DNA of 64,000 nt from Candidatus Accumulibacter affinis (GCA_016713625.1 JADJOT010000001.1:124001-188000), one strand, 5' to 3'. Numbered from the stretch's first letter, positions 6,894 through 16,079 are shown. Notes: generated by a model not told the origin, from the sequence alone. A program made the numbers and translations.

Positions 6894-9549
6894 ACGCGCC
6901 CTATCCCATTCCGCAACCCGATCCGGCAGCAATCGTCAGTGCTCTGGCAGCACTGTTTCAACCTGGCGACGTGATCGAGCTTCGATCCTTCGCCAAGGGC
7001 CGCAAGCGAACCGATGCCGGATACTTTGACGGCGAACACTGGCCAGCGCTGGCAGAGCAAGCGGTGCGGCTGAACAGCAACGGCGCGGCGGTCTATGTGA
7101 CCCTCAATCCAATCGACCCGCAATTGCTGAGTCGCTATGCCAATCGGATTGAAGGCGGCGCGACGGCAACGACAACGGATAAGCAAGTAACCCGGCGGCG
7201 CTGGCTGCTGCTCGATTTCGACCCGACCCGACCGACCGACACAAGCGCGACTGATGCGCAACTTGAGGTAGCCAAGACGGTAGCGCGGGCGTGCTACCAG
7301 TCATTGCAGGCTGAGGGTTGGCCGGACCCTCTCGCGGCTGAATCAGGCAACGGCTTTCATTTGGTCTATCCGATTGATCTTCCCAACGACAACGAAAGCC
7401 GGGATCTGGTCAAGGGCGTCTTGGCTGGCTTGGCGGCGAGGTTCGACACCGACCAGGTGAAAGTGGACCAGAGCGTTTTCAATGCGGGCCGGATTACCAA
7501 GCTGTACGGGACAGTGGCGACCAAGGGCGACCATACCCCGCTTGCACCGTGGCGCCTTTCGCAATTGGTGGCAACGCCAGAGCGCGGCGCGGCGGTCACA
7601 GGCGATGAACTGCGCGCATGGCTACCTGCCAGACCTGTTGCGCAAGCTGCCAGCTATCAACCCGGCAACGGGCGGGTCAGCGCTTTCGACCTGTGCGACT
7701 TCCTGGGGCGCTTGGGCATCGCGTTCGAGCAAGACACCCACGAAGGAAGCGAGCGCTTCAAGCTGGCGCACTGTCCGTTCAATCCGGAGCACGGAAGGGG
7801 CGAGGCTGCGATCTTCAGGAAAGCCGGCGGCGCTTTGGGCTTCAAGTGCCAGCACAACTCCTGCGCTGACAAGGCTTGGGCGGATGTGCGGACGCTGGTG
7901 GACGGGCCGCGGGAGCAACGCCAAGGGCCGCCAGTCGACTTCTCTGGCGTGCTCAAGCAAGGGCAAAGGGCGGCAACTGAACACGCACTGCGGGGCGATG
8001 AGCGCGGTTCTACGTGGCTTAGGTCGTCGGGCAATTCCCCTGCGGAGCCTGAACCCTGGGGCGTCCCGCTGCCGATCCCTTCGGCGCTGCTGCCGGTAGA
8101 ACCGTTTGATGTGGCGCTGCTGCCCGCGGCGCTGCGGGCATGGGTTGCTGATATTGCGGCGCGGATGCAATGCCCTCCTGATTTTTCGGCGGTGGGCGCC
8201 TTGGTGGCGCTGTCGTCTGTCATTGGCCGGAAGGCTTGCCTTGCACCCAAACGGCGCGATGACTGGCGCGTGATTCCGAACCTATGGGGCGTCGTCGTCG
8301 GGCGTCCTGGCGTCATGAAATCCCCAGCGCTGTCGGAAGTCATGCGACCGTTGGACAGGCTTGCGGTCATTGCCAGCGAGACATACCAGGCCGCGATGGC
8401 TGACTATGAGGTCAAGTCGAAGCTGCAAGGCATGGGCGCGAAAGATTCCGAGAGCAAGGCGCAAAAGTTGATAGCCAAGGGCAACTTTGGCGGCGCTGAG
8501 CAATTGCTGATTGATGCGACCAACAGCGAAGCGATACCTAAACCCTGCCTTCGGCGATACAAAGTGACCGATTCAACAGTCGAAGCCTTGGGCGAAATCC
8601 TCATTGAAAATCCGTGGGGCACGCTGGCTTACCGCGACGAGTTGAATGGGTTGCTGCGCAGTCTCGACCGAGAGGGGCAAGAGGGCGCGCGGTCTTTCTA
8701 CCTGCAAGGTTACGACGGCAATCAGGGATACACCTTCGATCGAATCATGCGAGGCCGCAACCTGCATATCGACGCCGTGTGCATTGCCATGCTGGGCGGT
8801 ATTCAACCCGGCAAGCTGAAAGCCTATATCCACGATGCAGTAACCGGCGGCAACGGCGATGACGGCTTGTTGCAGCGCTTCGGCCTGATGGTCTGGCCGG
8901 ATGTGTCGGGCGAGTGGCGCAACGTCGACGAGTGGCCAAACACCGAAGCCAAAAAAATGGCCTTCGATACTTTCCAGCGGCTTGATGCGCTGTCACCGGC
9001 AATTGACCCCGAAAGCGGCGAGGACGTGCCGGCGGTCTACCGCTTCTCTGCGGATGCTCAATTGCTGTTCGAGGAATGGCGGGAAGGATTCGAGAACGAT
9101 CTGAGGATCGACGACCGGCACCCGGCAATGGAATCGCACCTTGCCAAGTTTCGCAAGGTCGTTCCGGCAATTGCCTTGGTCTGCGCTCTGGCCGATGACG
9201 AAACGGTGGTGAGCAAGGATTCTCTGCTGCGGGCGCTGGCATGGTCCGAGTATCTGCAATCGCACGCGGCAAGGGCTTATGCGGCAGGAACCCGACCGGA
9301 AACTGACGGAGCTACTGCGCTGCTGCCAAGATCAAGGCGGGCGGGGTCACTGACGGGTTCAAGCCGGCGGATGTGTACCTGAAGGGGTGGTCACATCTCG
9401 GCGAGCCAGAAGCGGTCAAGGGATCTGCGCAAATGCTGTGCGACCTGGGGTATCTGCGCAAGATCGAAACAAGACTCGGCGCGGGAACCTCAGGCGGCAG
9501 ACCTTCAATAACCTACCAGATCAACCCGGCAACGATGGCGAAGGGCTGA
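6890..9549 (+). pseudogene. Primase/DUF3987 replication helicase, frameshifted near C-terminus
   Basis: The open frame 6890-9382 encodes 830 residues. The first ~250 are an archaeo-eukaryotic-type primase-like domain (RRWLLLDFDPTRP, ESGNGFHLVYPID). A zinc-binding-like segment follows (HCPF...CQHNSC, about 300-325), then a DUF3987 ATPase-like region with VVVGRPGVMKSPALSEV (Walker A-like, about 470). Near 9330 one G appears lost from CTGCTG(G)CC. The expected tail AAKIKAGGVTDGFKPADV is found in the next frame and runs to TGA 9549. About 70 C-terminal residues are therefore replaced by an unrelated 20. The protein may retain function. It is the replication core of the island. Confidence 0.8.
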
Positions 9550-9551
9550 CC

Positions 9552-10217
9552 GTGGGCTATCTGGACCAACTGAAAAAAAGTTTCAACACGCCAGAGCGGG
9601 AGCCTAAAGAACCTAAAAAACCCAAGATAGGGGGTTCTTTAGGTTTCTTAGGCCCCCTGCCTGGGGTCTTTGAAAAAATTCATGCAAGCGATGAACCGGC
9701 CGAAGCTGCCAACGAAAGGCCCTTCGGGGCTTCGCGCTGGCTACGCCACTTCGCTGACCGCAACCCGGTGGAGGTCGCTTTCTCCCCGAAGGTCAGTCAT
9801 GCCGAAGCACTGGCGATCTACCCGAGCGCACTGGCTGCTGAACCCGCGGTGGAGATCCGGCGGCAACCCGACGCACTGGTGACGGCGCGGCAAGAGTCCA
9901 GCATCCGGGCCTGGCTGACGCAGATCGGCGAGCTTGACGCTGCCGCCGTCGGCGATGTGCTGGCGCAGTGTCGGCAGGATGAGGTCGCGCGGCAGTACTT
10001 CCTTGCTCGAGTTGGCGAAGATCGCACCGACGACGAGGTTGACGACCGGCGAACCTGCACGCAGTGCCTGAACCTGCGTGGTGGCGTGTGCAGCATCGCT
10101 TCACCTGGCGGGCTAGTGTCGGCGGTGCGCGGCTACCGGCCGGCACTTCTCGAAATACTGCAACGGTGCCACGGCTTCGCTGAACGCGAGACTCAGTGCA
10201 GCGGCATCGTCGATTGA
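9552..10217 (+). CDS. Hypothetical protein with Cys-rich C-terminus, after primase
   Basis: The GTG at 9552 lies 2 bases after the restored primase stop and begins GYLDQLKKSFNTPERE; the product is about 221 residues. An N-terminal Lys/Pro/Glu-rich stretch (EPKEPKKPK) is encoded by a DNA palindrome (see 9603-9652). The C-terminus has CTQCLNLRGGVCS followed by RGYRPALLEILQRC, four cysteines consistent with metal binding. Proteins of this layout occur after phage and plasmid primases. The biochemical role is unknown. Confidence 0.6.
   Translation: MGYLDQLKKSFNTPEREPKEPKKPKIGGSLGFLGPLPGVFEKIHASDEPAEAANERPFGASRWLRHFADRNPVEVAFSPKVSHAEALAIYPSALAAEPAVEIRRQPDALVTARQESSIRAWLTQIGELDAAAVGDVLAQCRQDEVARQYFLARVGEDRTDDEVDDRRTCTQCLNLRGGVCSIASPGGLVSAVRGYRPALLEILQRCHGFAERETQCSGIVD
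9603..9652 (+). repeat. Long imperfect palindrome inside a coding region
   Basis: The left arm (9603-9623) begins CCTAAAGAACCTAAA and the right arm (9630-9652) ends TCTTTAGGTTTCTTAGG; they pair over about 20 positions around the loop aagata. The element encodes a Lys/Pro then Gly/Leu/Phe stretch within the post-primase protein. It could be a structured RNA, a site bound by a replication protein, or a mobile palindrome. Confidence 0.6.
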
Positions 10218-10237
10218 AATATCAGGAGAGATTCAGA

Positions 10238-10639
10238 ATGGTTTGGGCAAAAGGGCAAAGCGGTAACGCATCAGGGAAGCCGGTCGGCGCGAAGAACAAG
10301 GCCACCCGTATGGTGCAGACCATCATGGAACGTGGCGCGAAGGAAATCACTGAAGCCGTCGTCGATCTGGCCAAGGGGGGCGACTTGTCGGCGGCAAAGA
10401 TCGTCATCGACCGTCTGTTACCGCCAGCAAAGGAGCGTCCGATCTTCCTGACGCTACCGGACACGAGCACGGCCGCGGGCATCGCCGAAGCACAGCAAGC
10501 CATCCTGCAAGCTGTTGCCGCCGGCGATCTGCTACCAGGGGAAGCCGCAACGATGGCCGGCATCGTGGAAGCGCGACGCCGGGCAGTTGAGACGCAAGAA
10601 TTTGAAGCGCGAATCAGCGCATTGGAGGAAAAGAAGTGA
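10238..10639 (+). CDS. DUF5681-domain protein
   Basis: The product is 133 residues, with start ATG 10238 chosen because of the AGGAGA site upstream; the frame is open from 10196. The N-terminal motif VWAKGQSGNASGKPVGAKNK matches the DUF5681 signature (KGQSGNPxGRP), usually found in phage gene clusters near terminases. The remainder is helical and Ala/Glu-rich. It overlaps the next gene (GTGA) and lies upstream of the terminase small subunit, supporting a packaging or regulatory role that is not proven. Confidence 0.75.
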   Translation: MVWAKGQSGNASGKPVGAKNKATRMVQTIMERGAKEITEAVVDLAKGGDLSAAKIVIDRLLPPAKERPIFLTLPDTSTAAGIAEAQQAILQAVAAGDLLPGEAATMAGIVEARRRAVETQEFEARISALEEKK

Positions 10640-10863
10640 GCACGCCAATCGAACGCCGGCTGAACAAGCTGGAAGAAATCAGGAACCGCAACGAGGTGGG
10701 GAGCGAAGTCGACATTGCGCTCGAACGAAGAGGAACGAGCCGCGCCGCCGTGCTGGCCGATTTCGGCAGTCTGGCCAAATTCCGAGACTGGCTTGTCGCG
10801 CGAATTACTGCGACCGACCATCAGGCCGGAGTGCCAATAGCCGCACATCAGCGTAAGTGGTAA
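10636..10863 (+). CDS. Small protein, ERRL-KLE family, copy 1
   Basis: The 75-residue product starts at GTG 10636, overlapping the DUF5681 stop by 4 bp. Its N-terminus MSTPIERRLNKLEEIR is nearly repeated in the next two genes, so the three are diverged paralogs at least in their first ~14 residues. That segment looks like a short amphipathic helix or coiled coil. The rest differs. Unknown function; phage-island context. Confidence 0.55.
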   Translation: MSTPIERRLNKLEEIRNRNEVGSEVDIALERRGTSRAAVLADFGSLAKFRDWLVARITATDHQAGVPIAAHQRKW

Positions 10864-10968
10864 GGCGATTGCGCAATCTCCGCGAAATGGAATGCGATTC
10901 TCGACCAGGACAATGCGCTACAGACCGCTGCCCCTGGCGCGTGATTTTCCAACCAAGAGGTAACTGCA

Positions 10969-11229
10969 ATGAGCACAACACTTGAGCGCCGAATGGCCAA
11001 ACTTGAGGCGTCCCGTCCGGACGCGAACCAGATCGACATCATCATCCATCGCATCATCGATACCCCCGGCGACGAGGTTGTCCGCGCCGTCATCGGCGAC
11101 ATCGTTATCGACCGCCGGGCCGACGAGGCCGAAGACGCCTTCATCGAACGATCGAAGGCCGAAGCCCTGGCCGGGACCGACCGGCGACCCTGCTGCATGA
11201 TTCTCTTACCCGAAGAGGTACTGCAATGA
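10969..11229 (+). CDS. Small protein, ERRL-KLE family, copy 2
   Basis: An 86-residue acidic protein starts at ATG 10969 (MSTTLERRMAKLEASR) after an AGAGGTAA-like ribosome site and overlaps the next gene by 4 bp. The N-terminal helix is shared with the genes on both sides. The C-terminal part contains IDIIIHRIID and a charged region. No known domain. The spacing and overlap imply co-translation with the terminase gene downstream. Confidence 0.55.
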   Translation: MSTTLERRMAKLEASRPDANQIDIIIHRIIDTPGDEVVRAVIGDIVIDRRADEAEDAFIERSKAEALAGTDRRPCCMILLPEEVLQ

Positions 11230-11603
11230 GCGCACTCGAACGACGCCTGACCAAACTGGAAGATGCCTTTCTGACGCCACCCGTGCAGGCGTTCTGCTTG
11301 CTGGCGGAACCGCCGACCGATGCGGCCACCGCGGCATGGGACGAGCACCGGCAGAAAGTCGAAGAAGCGAAGGATCGAGGCGATTTCGTCGCCATCGTTT
11401 CGCCCGTCCGGCAGGGAGACAGGCCGCTCTACGACAAGGATGTGGCGTACTTCGCCAGCGAATTCGAGGCGAGGCTGGTAGAGGCGTCAATGCTTCCGTC
11501 GGCGCGTGGCAACGACAGTCTGCTGGCCGATGCGATGAAGGATGCGATGGGCAGCGTAGTGGGGCCTGCGCCAAGGGACAAGGCAGGGAAGGACAGAGCG
11601 TGA
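11226..11603 (+). CDS. Small protein, ERRL-KLE family, copy 3
   Basis: A 125-residue protein begins MSALERRLTKLEDAF, the third occurrence of this N-terminal segment in 700 bp. It has a longer, unrelated C-terminal region (ending KDRA) and overlaps the terminase small-subunit start by 4 bp. Its place directly before terS suggests a packaging-related accessory, but no motif proves it. Confidence 0.55.
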   Translation: MSALERRLTKLEDAFLTPPVQAFCLLAEPPTDAATAAWDEHRQKVEEAKDRGDFVAIVSPVRQGDRPLYDKDVAYFASEFEARLVEASMLPSARGNDSLLADAMKDAMGSVVGPAPRDKAGKDRA

Positions 11604-12025
11604 ATCTAAAGCAATCGAGGTTTTGCAAGGAATACCTCGTCGACCTGAACGCGACGCAGGCAGCGATTCGTGCCGGGTACAGCGCAAAGACCGCGCGCCA
11701 GATCGGCGACGAGAACTTGTCAAAGCCAGATATTGCCGCTGCCGTCGCTGCCGGCATGGCAGCCAGATCGCAGCGAACGACGATCACGCAGGATAAGGTT
11801 CTGGCCGACCTGGAAGCGGTCAAGCAGAACGCCATGAGCAAGACGACCGACAAGGATGGCAACGTCAGGATGACCAGCTACACGGCCGCGCTCAAAGCGT
11901 GCGAACTGCAAGGCCGGCACTTGGGGATGTGGAACGATCGGATAGCGGTCACCGGCCAGGTGACCATTGCCGTTGCCATTCGCCAACGCATTGCAAACAG
12001 GATCGCGCCGGGCGGTACCGGCTGA
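11600..12025 (+). CDS. terS: Terminase small subunit
   Basis: GTG start at 11600; 141 residues. The N-terminus NLKQSRFCKEYLVDLNATQAAIRAGYS is the classic terminase-2 family helix-turn-helix signature for recognising phage DNA packaging sites, followed by helices typical of the oligomerisation region. No large terminase, portal or capsid gene follows; the operon ends about 100 bp later. A small terminase without a large one is the pattern of phage satellites that redirect a helper phage's packaging, or of a decayed prophage. Confidence 0.88.
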   Translation: MNLKQSRFCKEYLVDLNATQAAIRAGYSAKTARQIGDENLSKPDIAAAVAAGMAARSQRTTITQDKVLADLEAVKQNAMSKTTDKDGNVRMTSYTAALKACELQGRHLGMWNDRIAVTGQVTIAVAIRQRIANRIAPGGTG

Positions 12026-12120
12026 CCGGCTGAGATCGTTCGCGGTGGTCTTGGCTGCCTAAATGTTTCGTGTAGACTCCGACACGATCGGTAGTTGCCG
12101 ACAAACCCCCGGAGATCTAG

Positions 12121-12528
12121 ATGAAAACTGCCCCGGTCCTGCTTGTCACTCTAGCTGTTTTGGTGGCTCCTGTGGTATGCGAAGCGGCCAGCTTCAAGTG
12201 CATGATGGGAATTTCTCGCTGCATCAGATCCCAAGGCACAGAAATTCCTTCAAAGAAGGCGATTGAAGCCAAAGAGCGCTCCCAAGGATCTACACAACAG
12301 GATACCGGTCTGGCGGTTTTGCGGATGACAGACCAGCAGATCATCGATCGGGCCGGTGATCGCCTCACGCCGCTTACCACCGCATGGCTTGCCTACGACT
12401 ATTTGTATGACAGCCCGCTGCTTTTTGACCGAGATCTCAGGCCACTGCCTGCCCAATACCCAGAAATTAAAAGAAGTTGCGCTCAACTTGAGAGGGACTT
12501 TGCCAACGACGCGAAATGGACAAAGTAG
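12121..12528 (+). CDS. Secreted hypothetical protein
   Basis: The 135-residue product has an N-terminal signal peptide (KTAPVLLVTLAVLVAPVVCEAAS, cleavage probably near the EAA). The cysteine at the end of the hydrophobic core is preceded by VV rather than a canonical lipobox, so it is probably not a lipoprotein. A CCGGAGA ribosome site precedes the ATG. The mature part has three or four cysteines and no recognised domain. It could be island cargo such as an exclusion or lysis-related factor, but this is speculation. Confidence 0.6.
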   Translation: MKTAPVLLVTLAVLVAPVVCEAASFKCMMGISRCIRSQGTEIPSKKAIEAKERSQGSTQQDTGLAVLRMTDQQIIDRAGDRLTPLTTAWLAYDYLYDSPLLFDRDLRPLPAQYPEIKRSCAQLERDFANDAKWTK

Positions 12529-13171
12529 GGTTAGAGCAAGCGAGGCTGCCCATATAAACGTAGCAAGGGCGCAGGAGTGGGCGCATGCCCCCCCTTCGGG
12601 GCTCAAACCTTGCGGCTTACCGACGAGCTTACCGCCGGGAGGGCTTTTCCGCGCCGGGACGAGCAATGAACAAGCGCGCTTTCAAGGTGGCAGGCGCGAA
12701 GGTGGCGGGCAAGGTGTCAGCGTCCGGGATGGTTTCAGACCTTCAGGGCAAAGTTCATATCAAGGTTCAAGCTCTTGGCGAAGGCTTTTGCCAAGGTTTC
12801 TGCCAATTTCGCCAATGTTGCCGGCGATCGTTGACGGCATGGTTGATGCTCAGAAGCAAGGTGTCGGCGCGATGGTGTCACTCATGGTGTCAGGCTACGA
12901 GATAGGCATAGCCGGCCGGCGACCGTCCGCTGGGGGCGATTCCGCGGGCCGGTAAAATGGCTGGCTGCCGAGCATGATGCTTTCGTCGGGGTATCGCTGG
13001 CCGGGATGGCTGCACGCCTGGGGCTGAGGATCTAAATAGTGATGGCTGAATTTGCCATCTTCGGATCGTGAAAGCCGGCGATGAATCAAGAAAAAGCAGC
13101 GCATTGTTGGAGTCAAGATCGTTGACTATTTTTCCAATATCTCGCCTCGTAATTGCAACTACCAGGTAATT
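12529..13171. other. Intergenic region without a supported gene
   Basis: Several short frames exist (for example one from ATG 12666 beginning MNKRAFKVAGAKVAGK) but none has a good ribosome site or family resemblance. The sequence has internal short repeats (GGCGAAGG, GCCAAGGTTTCTGCCAA) and may be decayed phage DNA. Confidence 0.4.
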
Positions 13172-13264
13172 GTTCACACCCCCCCTGTGCTTTCCTCCTC
13201 TGCCCGAGGGCAAGGTGTTGATTCGTCAAGAAAGTGGCAGCGTGGCGGATGGGGGGGTGTGAAC
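13172..13264. repeat. 14-bp perfect inverted repeat downstream of the fusion gene
   Basis: GTTCACACCCCCCC (13172-13185) and GGGGGGGTGTGAAC (13251-13264) are exact complements 65 bases apart, ending 8 bases before the stop of the minus-strand fusion gene. They could form a long-looped hairpin in its 3' transcript or be the ends of a very small mobile unit. Confidence 0.6.
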
Positions 13265-13271
13265 GGTTACA

Positions 13272-16079
13272 CTACCAGACGGTAACCAGTGTCCCGCAAA
13301 TCGTTTTCCCGCCACCAATCGACTGGAGAATATCTTCTTGTTTTGGCATGTTGACTACTTGAGAATCAGCAGGCTGTAGTGGCGGATCGAATTGTAATAG
13401 ATAATACACATACGGCCCCTTTCTTCTGCTTCCACAGTCTCCGCCGAAATTCAATTCGTACGCCAAGCCAGACATGACTCCCGTCGTAAGATTGGAAGCA
13501 TAGATGTGAAAACCAAAATCATCCATCCACCAAATTTCACGGTCCGTAAGGTATTTAGTCACTGCCACTGGGGCATTTCTAATTTGTTGCTTTAGCAAAT
13601 AATTGTTGATAGCTAATACATCACTAAATCGAGCAGGAGAATAGTTGCTCGTTTGTAGCTGATTTGTCTTAATCCATTCGCTAATAATTTTTATCTGGGC
13701 AAGATACGGTTCCGCGTGCAATCTGTCATTTATGCGGATCGCTGTGTCCATACGAGATTCGACCAGCGCCCTAGTATTGGATCTTTCAGCGCCCGTCCCG
13801 ACGATCGCGTAGCCGCTAGGAGCATAAACCACGTCGCGTATCACCAACTTGCCGTCCTTGATCTCGAAGACCGTGATCGCGCCGTTCTTGATGTCGCCCT
13901 TTTCGTCGAACTCGATCTTGCCGGTCACGCCATCGTAGGCGGTCTTGCCAACTTCGGGCAGGTACTTGACCGGATCGACCGAATTGGCACGCTTCATGGC
14001 GTCGATGAGGACCATGACCGCATCGTAACTGTACGGCGAGTAGATCTGAATCTGGCCATACTTTTTGGTGAAGTCCTCGACGAATTTCTGACCATTCGGG
14101 AGCTTGTCGGCGGGCAGGCCGGCCTGCGTGCAGATCACGCCTTCCGATGCGCCGCCGGCGAGCTTGATCAGCTCGGGCGAGCAGCCACCGTCACCGGTGG
14201 TGAACTTGGCCTTGATGCCGAGTTCCTTCATCTGCTTGAGCATCGGGCCGCCGATCGCGTCCATGCCGCCGAGGAAGATCACGTCCGGATTCTTGGCCTT
14301 GATCTTGGTCAGGATGGCCTTGAAGTCGGTCACGTTGTCGTTGGTGAACTCGCGGGCGACAATGGCCGCGCCGTTTGCTTGGGCAGCTTTCTCGAATTCA
14401 TTGGCAAGTCCATAACCATAGGCAGTCCGGTCATCAACGATTGCGATCCTTCTGGCACCGAGATTCTTGACCGCGTAAGTACCGACCACGGAGCCCTGTT
14501 GAACGTCGTTGGCCATCACCCGAAACGCGGTCTTGAAACCCTGCTGGGTGTACTTCGGATTGGTTGCCGAAGGCGAAATCTGCGGGAAACCGGCCTGATT
14601 GTAGATTGCCGACGCCGGAATGGTGGTACCCGAGTTCAGGTGGCCGACGACACCGGCGACGTGCGCATCAACCAGCTTCTGAGCCACCACGGTGCCGGTC
14701 TTCGGATCAGCCTGATCGTCCTCACCGAGCAGTTCAAAGGTGACCAGCTTGCCATCGATGACGATTTTTTGCGCGTTGGCATCGTCGACGGCCAGGCGAG
14801 CACCATTCTCGTTGTCCTTGCCGAGGTGGGCAATCGGGCCGGTCAGTGGCGCCACGTGGCCAATCTTGACTACCATTTCAGCTTTGACGGCTGTAGCAGT
14901 TCCCGATCTATCTCTTAGAAAGTCCTCTGCAGGCTTCTGGCTAGCGCCCGCTGCCCCAGCATTGCTCGTCTGATTGAATGCCTCTTGATCAGAAAGCAAG
15001 GCGGTCCTCAAATCCCTTTTCAGAGTTTGTTTATTTAGGTTGCTGAGGACCAGACCGACCAACAGCAGGAGCACGCTTAATGATGCTCCAAGCAAGAACC
15101 TGAACGAGCCGATGGTTGATTGCGTAACCGTTGATCCCACTTTGTCATCCCAAGACGTGCTGCCCGTTGTCGTCAGGACTTTGTATCCTCGCCACCAGAA
15201 GAACACTGTTGCCGCGGGGAAGAAAAAATAGCAAGCGTTGCCGCTGGCCCATGCCCAAAAGGCTCGATGGAAGGCAGTCTTCAGTTCCAAGAGCCTGCCG
15301 CCTTCAGCGCTGATGCGAAGTCCAAACGCAGCCTTGCCTATGGTGGTGCCGAATAGGGAGATGGCAACTGCCTCATATCCAAGCAACGCGACCCCGAAAA
15401 GAGCCGTGCTCAGTAACGCCGAGGGGATAGCTCCCAATTTCCAGATGGGCAACGTGAACGCCATCGCAATTCCTGCGATGAGAGCCAACACAGCGACGAC
15501 CGCAAGATCAATCGCTCTGGCCAAGAACCTAGCCCACGGAGACACGTCGCGAATTGTTTCTGCCGGCGCCGATTCGTCCGGCTGCTGCTTTGGCGGCACG
15601 GTGCCGGGCGATTCTCGGGAACGATCTGAAGCGTTACCCGAAGATGTCTTTGCACTCTGGCGATTGGCCATCGCATGTGCGCGTGTCGCAACGGTCTGTG
15701 CGATGCCCTCCGGGCAACCTTCTGTCATGAGCGCCCGGTAGATGGTGATCTGATCGCCGCCCCGTAATGCCATCTCGAAAGCCAAGTCGAGCATCGCCGC
15801 CAAGAATGTGGCGAAGGCTTTGTCTTCAGTGAAGTCGTCGCTTCCCTGCTGGAAAGCAGCATCTCCCCCAATTGCTGCCTCATCGTAGCTCTTTCGCTTA
15901 ACGGGATCGGAAAGGACGCTGTAGGCGTGAGCAATTTCCTTGAAACGACGCTCAGCTTCCGCCCGATTGTCAGGGCTTCTGTCCGGGTGCCAGCGCATCG
16001 CTTGCCGGCGATATGCCTTCTTGATTTCATCAGATGATGCCGTCGGGCTAACGCCAAGAAAGTCGTAAAGGCTTGTCAT
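13272..16079 (-). CDS. DnaJ J-domain / RDD membrane / LivK-like binding-protein fusion
   Basis: This is a 935-residue single frame. Residues 1-68 are a J-domain with the HPD motif at 31-33. A linker of about 110 residues follows. RDD membrane domain residues are seen at 180-320 (RFLARAID, and SWDDKVGS near 310), with hydrophobic segments near 186-210, 221-243, 272-296 and 326-346. Residues about 401-752 are a Leu/Ile/Val-type periplasmic binding protein (KIGHVAPLTGPIAHLGKDNENG onward), joined where a mature LivK would start. Residues 753-935 match nothing I recognise. Four membrane segments would put the binding domain on the same side as the J-domain, which is odd; a true count of three or five would put it in the periplasm. 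The binding-protein part looks more GC-rich by eye than the C-terminal part, suggesting mosaic origin. The monocistronic gene has a GGTGA ribosome site. Confidence 0.85.
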   Translation of the reverse strand: MTSLYDFLGVSPTASSDEIKKAYRRQAMRWHPDRSPDNRAEAERRFKEIAHAYSVLSDPVKRKSYDEAAIGGDAAFQQGSDDFTEDKAFATFLAAMLDLAFEMALRGGDQITIYRALMTEGCPEGIAQTVATRAHAMANRQSAKTSSGNASDRSRESPGTVPPKQQPDESAPAETIRDVSPWARFLARAIDLAVVAVLALIAGIAMAFTLPIWKLGAIPSALLSTALFGVALLGYEAVAISLFGTTIGKAAFGLRISAEGGRLLELKTAFHRAFWAWASGNACYFFFPAATVFFWWRGYKVLTTTGSTSWDDKVGSTVTQSTIGSFRFLLGASLSVLLLLVGLVLSNLNKQTLKRDLRTALLSDQEAFNQTSNAGAAGASQKPAEDFLRDRSGTATAVKAEMVVKIGHVAPLTGPIAHLGKDNENGARLAVDDANAQKIVIDGKLVTFELLGEDDQADPKTGTVVAQKLVDAHVAGVVGHLNSGTTIPASAIYNQAGFPQISPSATNPKYTQQGFKTAFRVMANDVQQGSVVGTYAVKNLGARRIAIVDDRTAYGYGLANEFEKAAQANGAAIVAREFTNDNVTDFKAILTKIKAKNPDVIFLGGMDAIGGPMLKQMKELGIKAKFTTGDGGCSPELIKLAGGASEGVICTQAGLPADKLPNGQKFVEDFTKKYGQIQIYSPYSYDAVMVLIDAMKRANSVDPVKYLPEVGKTAYDGVTGKIEFDEKGDIKNGAITVFEIKDGKLVIRDVVYAPSGYAIVGTGAERSNTRALVESRMDTAIRINDRLHAEPYLAQIKIISEWIKTNQLQTSNYSPARFSDVLAINNYLLKQQIRNAPVAVTKYLTDREIWWMDDFGFHIYASNLTTGVMSGLAYELNFGGDCGSRRKGPYVYYLLQFDPPLQPADSQVVNMPKQEDILQSIGGGKTICGTLVTVW

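Noticed and set aside
12585..12905. Small gene with an Ala/Lys/Val-rich start
   Set aside because: No ribosome site, overlapping frames of equal quality, and no protein-like conservation pattern.
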